36,208 nt of DNA from assembly GCA_009773055.1 (NCBI GenBank), contig WOUW01000008.1, positions 97,057-133,264 on the forward strand, written 5' to 3'. This DNA comes from Paracoccaceae bacterium. Lineage in GTDB: Bacteria; Pseudomonadota; Alphaproteobacteria; Rhodobacterales; Rhodobacteraceae. Shown in pieces: positions 34,012 through 36,208 of the stretch (positions are counted from its first letter, which is position 1; every line of letters starts with the position of its first letter). A model generated the notes under the pieces. That model saw nothing but the letters and a program-made list of their open reading frames with translations, was not told the DNA's origin and searched no databases. The position numbers were made by a program, and so were the translations under genes.

Positions 34012-34812
34012 TCACAGCCCCTGAAGCAGCGTCTCGCACAGGGGCGAGGCCGGGTCGGTCAGCGCGTCGATGACGCTGAAATGGTGATGCCCTGGATCAG
34101 CGGTCCAGGGGCAGGCCCATTCCTCGGACAAGGTGCGGGCCTGCATGAGGAAAGCCGGGCGTTCGGAAGCCCCGACCCATACATGCGCGCTGACCCCGTC
34201 GCGCAAGGCATGGCGGGCGGGGCTTTCGCTTGCCGCTTCGGCTGCGTCGATCTTCAGGGTCGCATTCATTGTGGTCGCGATCAGCGGACCAAGCTCGGTC
34301 AGGGGCGAGATCGGCACGACCCGCGCCACTGGCACGGCGATGTCGGCGCAGCCCATCCGGGCGGCGAGGTGACCGCCAGCGGAATGCCCGGTGACCACCA
34401 TCGGCCCGGGCACGCGGGTGCCGACGAACCAGCAGGCACGGGCGATCTCGGCGGTGATCTCGGCAATCCGCGCGGCGGGGGCCAGCGTGTAGCTGGGCAT
34501 CGCCACCGCATAGCCGCGTGCGAGGGGCCCCGCCGCCAGATTTGACCAGTGCGCCTTGGAAAAGAGGTGCCAGTAGCCGCCATGCACGAAGACGACCACA
34601 CCCTTCGCGGCTCCATCTGGCAGGAACAGGTCAAGCCGTTCCCGTGGTGCCGGGCCGTATGCAAGATCAATCTCGACCCTAGGTTTGCGCGACCGGCGGA
34701 ACGCTGCGGCGGCCTCGGTCCAGCGGGCGGGATAGTCGGCGGCACCGGGGATGAAGGCCCCGTTCGAGTAGTCGCGGTCGGGGTCGGGCCAATGGTAGGG
34801 GGGAAGGGACAC
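34012..34812 (-). CDS. alpha/beta hydrolase, arylformamidase-like
   Basis: The 266-residue protein has the HGGYW oxyanion motif (77-81), the nucleophile elbow GHSAGG (142-147, Ser144) and a C-terminal HHH (about 242-244) that would supply the catalytic His. The HGGYW plus GHSAGGH pair is typical of kynurenine formamidase-like hydrolases, which deformylate N-formylkynurenine. I chose GTG 34812 because AGGAG lies 8 nt upstream and the protein then begins as in relatives; the longer reading to 35034 has no such support. No other kynurenine-pathway gene is near, so the substrate is open. Confidence 0.75.
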   Translation of the reverse strand: MSLPPYHWPDPDRDYSNGAFIPGAADYPARWTEAAAAFRRSRKPRVEIDLAYGPAPRERLDLFLPDGAAKGVVVFVHGGYWHLFSKAHWSNLAAGPLARGYAVAMPSYTLAPAARIAEITAEIARACWFVGTRVPGPMVVTGHSAGGHLAARMGCADIAVPVARVVPISPLTELGPLIATTMNATLKIDAAEAASESPARHALRDGVSAHVWVGASERPAFLMQARTLSEEWACPWTADPGHHHFSVIDALTDPASPLCETLLQGL

Positions 34813-35051
34813 TTGGGCGCTCCTGTCGGGCTCGGGCGCAGACTGCGCTGCCGACCCAGCCAACCGCAAGAGGGCCGCGTCGTTTGTCCCTGTCGCACCG
34901 TGCTTTGCTTGCGCGAGGCGGGGAAGCCGGGCATATCCTTGGAGCAAGGGGACCAGGGGGGGCACCACATGCCGATGCGCATCATCGCGGCGTGGGGTCC
35001 GGGGCCGAGCCCCGTTGTGCAAATCTGTGATCAACGCAAGGGCTTCACGGC

Positions 35052-35987
35052 ATGAAACCGATCGTCATTCTTGGAATTTTCGTGGCCGACACCGCCTACC
35101 GCGCCGACCGCATGCCGAAGATGGGCGAGACGATCCTGGGCCGCACCTTCGCCCTGGGGCCAGGGGGCAAGGGGTCGAACCAGGCGGTTGCGGCGGCCAT
35201 GGCCGGATCGGGCGGCAAGACGCATTTCATCACCCGCCTTGGCAAGGACGATTTCGCCCAGATCGCGCGGTCGACCTGGGACCGGGCCGGGGTTGAGGCC
35301 GAAGTGACCGAAGACAGCGACAGCTACACCGGTGCCGCCTTCATCTTTCTGGAGGAGGCGACCGGAAACAACGCGATCATCGTGTCGCCCGGTGCCGCCG
35401 CCCGGATCACACCCGACGATCTGGACACCAGGGCCGGGCTGATCCGATCCGCCTCGGTCTTTGTCACCCAGCTGGAGCAGCCGATACCGGCTGCGCGCCG
35501 CGGGCTCGAGATTGCGCGGGCGGCAGGGGTGACAACGATCCTGAACCCGGCCCCGGCTGCGGCGCTGGATGATGCGTTGCTGGCGCTGTGCGACTACGTG
35601 ACCCCGAACGAATCCGAGGCAGAGGCGCTGACCGGACTGCCCGTCACCTCGGCCGCCGAGGCCGAAGTGGCGGCGGACGCGCTTCTGGACCGGGGGGTCG
35701 GGGCGGTGATCATCACGCTGGGCAGCAACGGAGCGCTTTACCGCGACCGTACGCGGTCCGTGCACGTGCCAGTGATCAGCGCCGGGCCAGTGGTGGAAAC
35801 CACCGGCGCGGGCGATGCGTTCAACGGCGGTTTTGCCGTCGCCCTGTCCGAAGGCCGCGATGTGGTCGAGGCTGTGCGCTTTGGTTGTGCCACGGCCGGG
35901 ATATCGGTAACGCGACCGGGTACGGCCCCCGCGATGCCCGCCCGGTCCGAGATCGACGCGCTGCTGGCCCGCAGGGGGCATGCGTAG
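35052..35987 (+). CDS. rbsK: ribokinase (PfkB family)
   Basis: The 311-residue sugar kinase has GPGGKGSNQA (36-45) and the PfkB signature TTGAGDAFNGG (250-260) with catalytic Asp255. These, with NPAPAA and the TPNE..EA stretch, match ribokinase, which phosphorylates ribose at O5. A nucleoside or other pentose is possible. It is divergent from the hydrolase gene; the 239 nt between them show no feature I can support. Confidence 0.85.
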   Translation: MKPIVILGIFVADTAYRADRMPKMGETILGRTFALGPGGKGSNQAVAAAMAGSGGKTHFITRLGKDDFAQIARSTWDRAGVEAEVTEDSDSYTGAAFIFLEEATGNNAIIVSPGAAARITPDDLDTRAGLIRSASVFVTQLEQPIPAARRGLEIARAAGVTTILNPAPAAALDDALLALCDYVTPNESEAEALTGLPVTSAAEAEVAADALLDRGVGAVIITLGSNGALYRDRTRSVHVPVISAGPVVETTGAGDAFNGGFAVALSEGRDVVEAVRFGCATAGISVTRPGTAPAMPARSEIDALLARRGHA

Positions 35988-35994
35988 CCGAGAG

Positions 35995-36023
35995 CCGTCA
36001 TCCATATGTTACAAATCCGTCGC
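35995..36023 (+). promoter_or_regulatory. possible Pho box upstream of pstB
   Basis: CCGTCAT (35995-36001), ATGTTAC (36006-36012) and CCGTCGC (36017-36023) are in 11-bp phase with A/T-rich 4-nt spacers, the layout of PhoB sites (CTGTCAT repeats). Only the first repeat matches well. Confidence 0.35.
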
Positions 36024-36064
36024 ATATGCTTCACCACGCCGCCCTAAAGCGGCAGAGTGGCGGT

Positions 36065-36208
36065 ATGGAGCGGGCGATGGACGACATCCGTGGAGCGGCA
36101 TCCGGGCTGGACACTGCGACGTCGAAGATTTCGGCGCGGGGGGTTCAGGTTTACTACGGCCAGAACCATGCGCTGAAGGATGTCGATGTCGATATCCTTG
36201 ACCGCGCG
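36065..36208 (+). CDS. pstB: phosphate ABC transporter ATPase PstB, N-terminal fragment (runs off window)
   Basis: The 48 codons in the window include KISARGVQVYYGQNHALKDV, the start of a PstB-type ATPase (N-terminal beta strands with the A-loop Tyr), before Walker A. PstB energises high-affinity phosphate import. Normally pstS, pstC and pstA lie upstream; here ribokinase does, 77 nt away. The next gene may show whether phoU and phoB follow. Another ABC ATPase of the same class cannot be fully excluded. Confidence 0.7.
   Translation, partial: MERAMDDIRGAASGLDTATSKISARGVQVYYGQNHALKDVDVDILDRA

Overview
The window looks like a chromosomal segment from a high-GC alphaproteobacterium of the order Rhodobacterales. 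The main reasons are a DUF1127 gene followed by an array of hairpins with CCUCCUCCC loops (the CcsR or 'cuckoo' sRNA arrangement known from Rhodobacter), a long leader with its own intrinsic terminator in front of mraZ (the position of the Rhodobacter sRNA UpsM), and the alphaproteobacterial order of division and cell-wall genes.

Layout. 1-532: a broken benzoate-transporter-like gene (benE), minus strand, running off the left edge. 611-1405: DUF1127 gene and six two-hairpin sRNA units, all minus strand. 1654-2648: Mrp-type ATPase. 2753-3556: methyltransferase. 3597-5671: a promoter whose core is covered by a perfect 18-bp palindrome, followed by a small operon (VOC protein, SnoaL-like protein, VOC protein, TetR repressor). 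5672-6269: the mraZ leader, with five CCC boxes in exact 10-bp phase (predicted MraZ operator) and a strong terminator (UpsM-like RNA). 6270-13896: mraZ-rsmH-ftsL-ftsI-murE-murF-mraY. 13963-17582: three genes that separate mraY from murD (EEP-family hydrolase, FkbM-type methyltransferase, TPR protein). 17746-19146: murD, after which the division cluster stops. 19306-26466 (minus): a complete trehalose-type uptake and catabolism locus, thuR and thuEFGKAB, with LacI-type operators. 26586-29553: modE-modABC for molybdate. 29801-34004: an ABC importer of the spermidine/putrescine type with a Tat-exported binding protein. 34012-34812 (minus): arylformamidase-like hydrolase. 35052-35987: ribokinase. 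36065-36208: start of a pstB-like ATPase gene.

Most operons carry visible control elements: a TetR palindrome, LacI palindromes, a ModE-like inverted repeat, MraZ boxes, a possible Pho box, and intrinsic terminators just after two binding-protein genes that would make the binding protein more abundant than its membrane partners. The two most notable features are the six-unit sRNA array and a set of four genes (benE, mrp, murF, thuG) that each lack a short internal piece close to the 5' end and change frame there. Because murF is normally essential, assembly error must be considered for these four.
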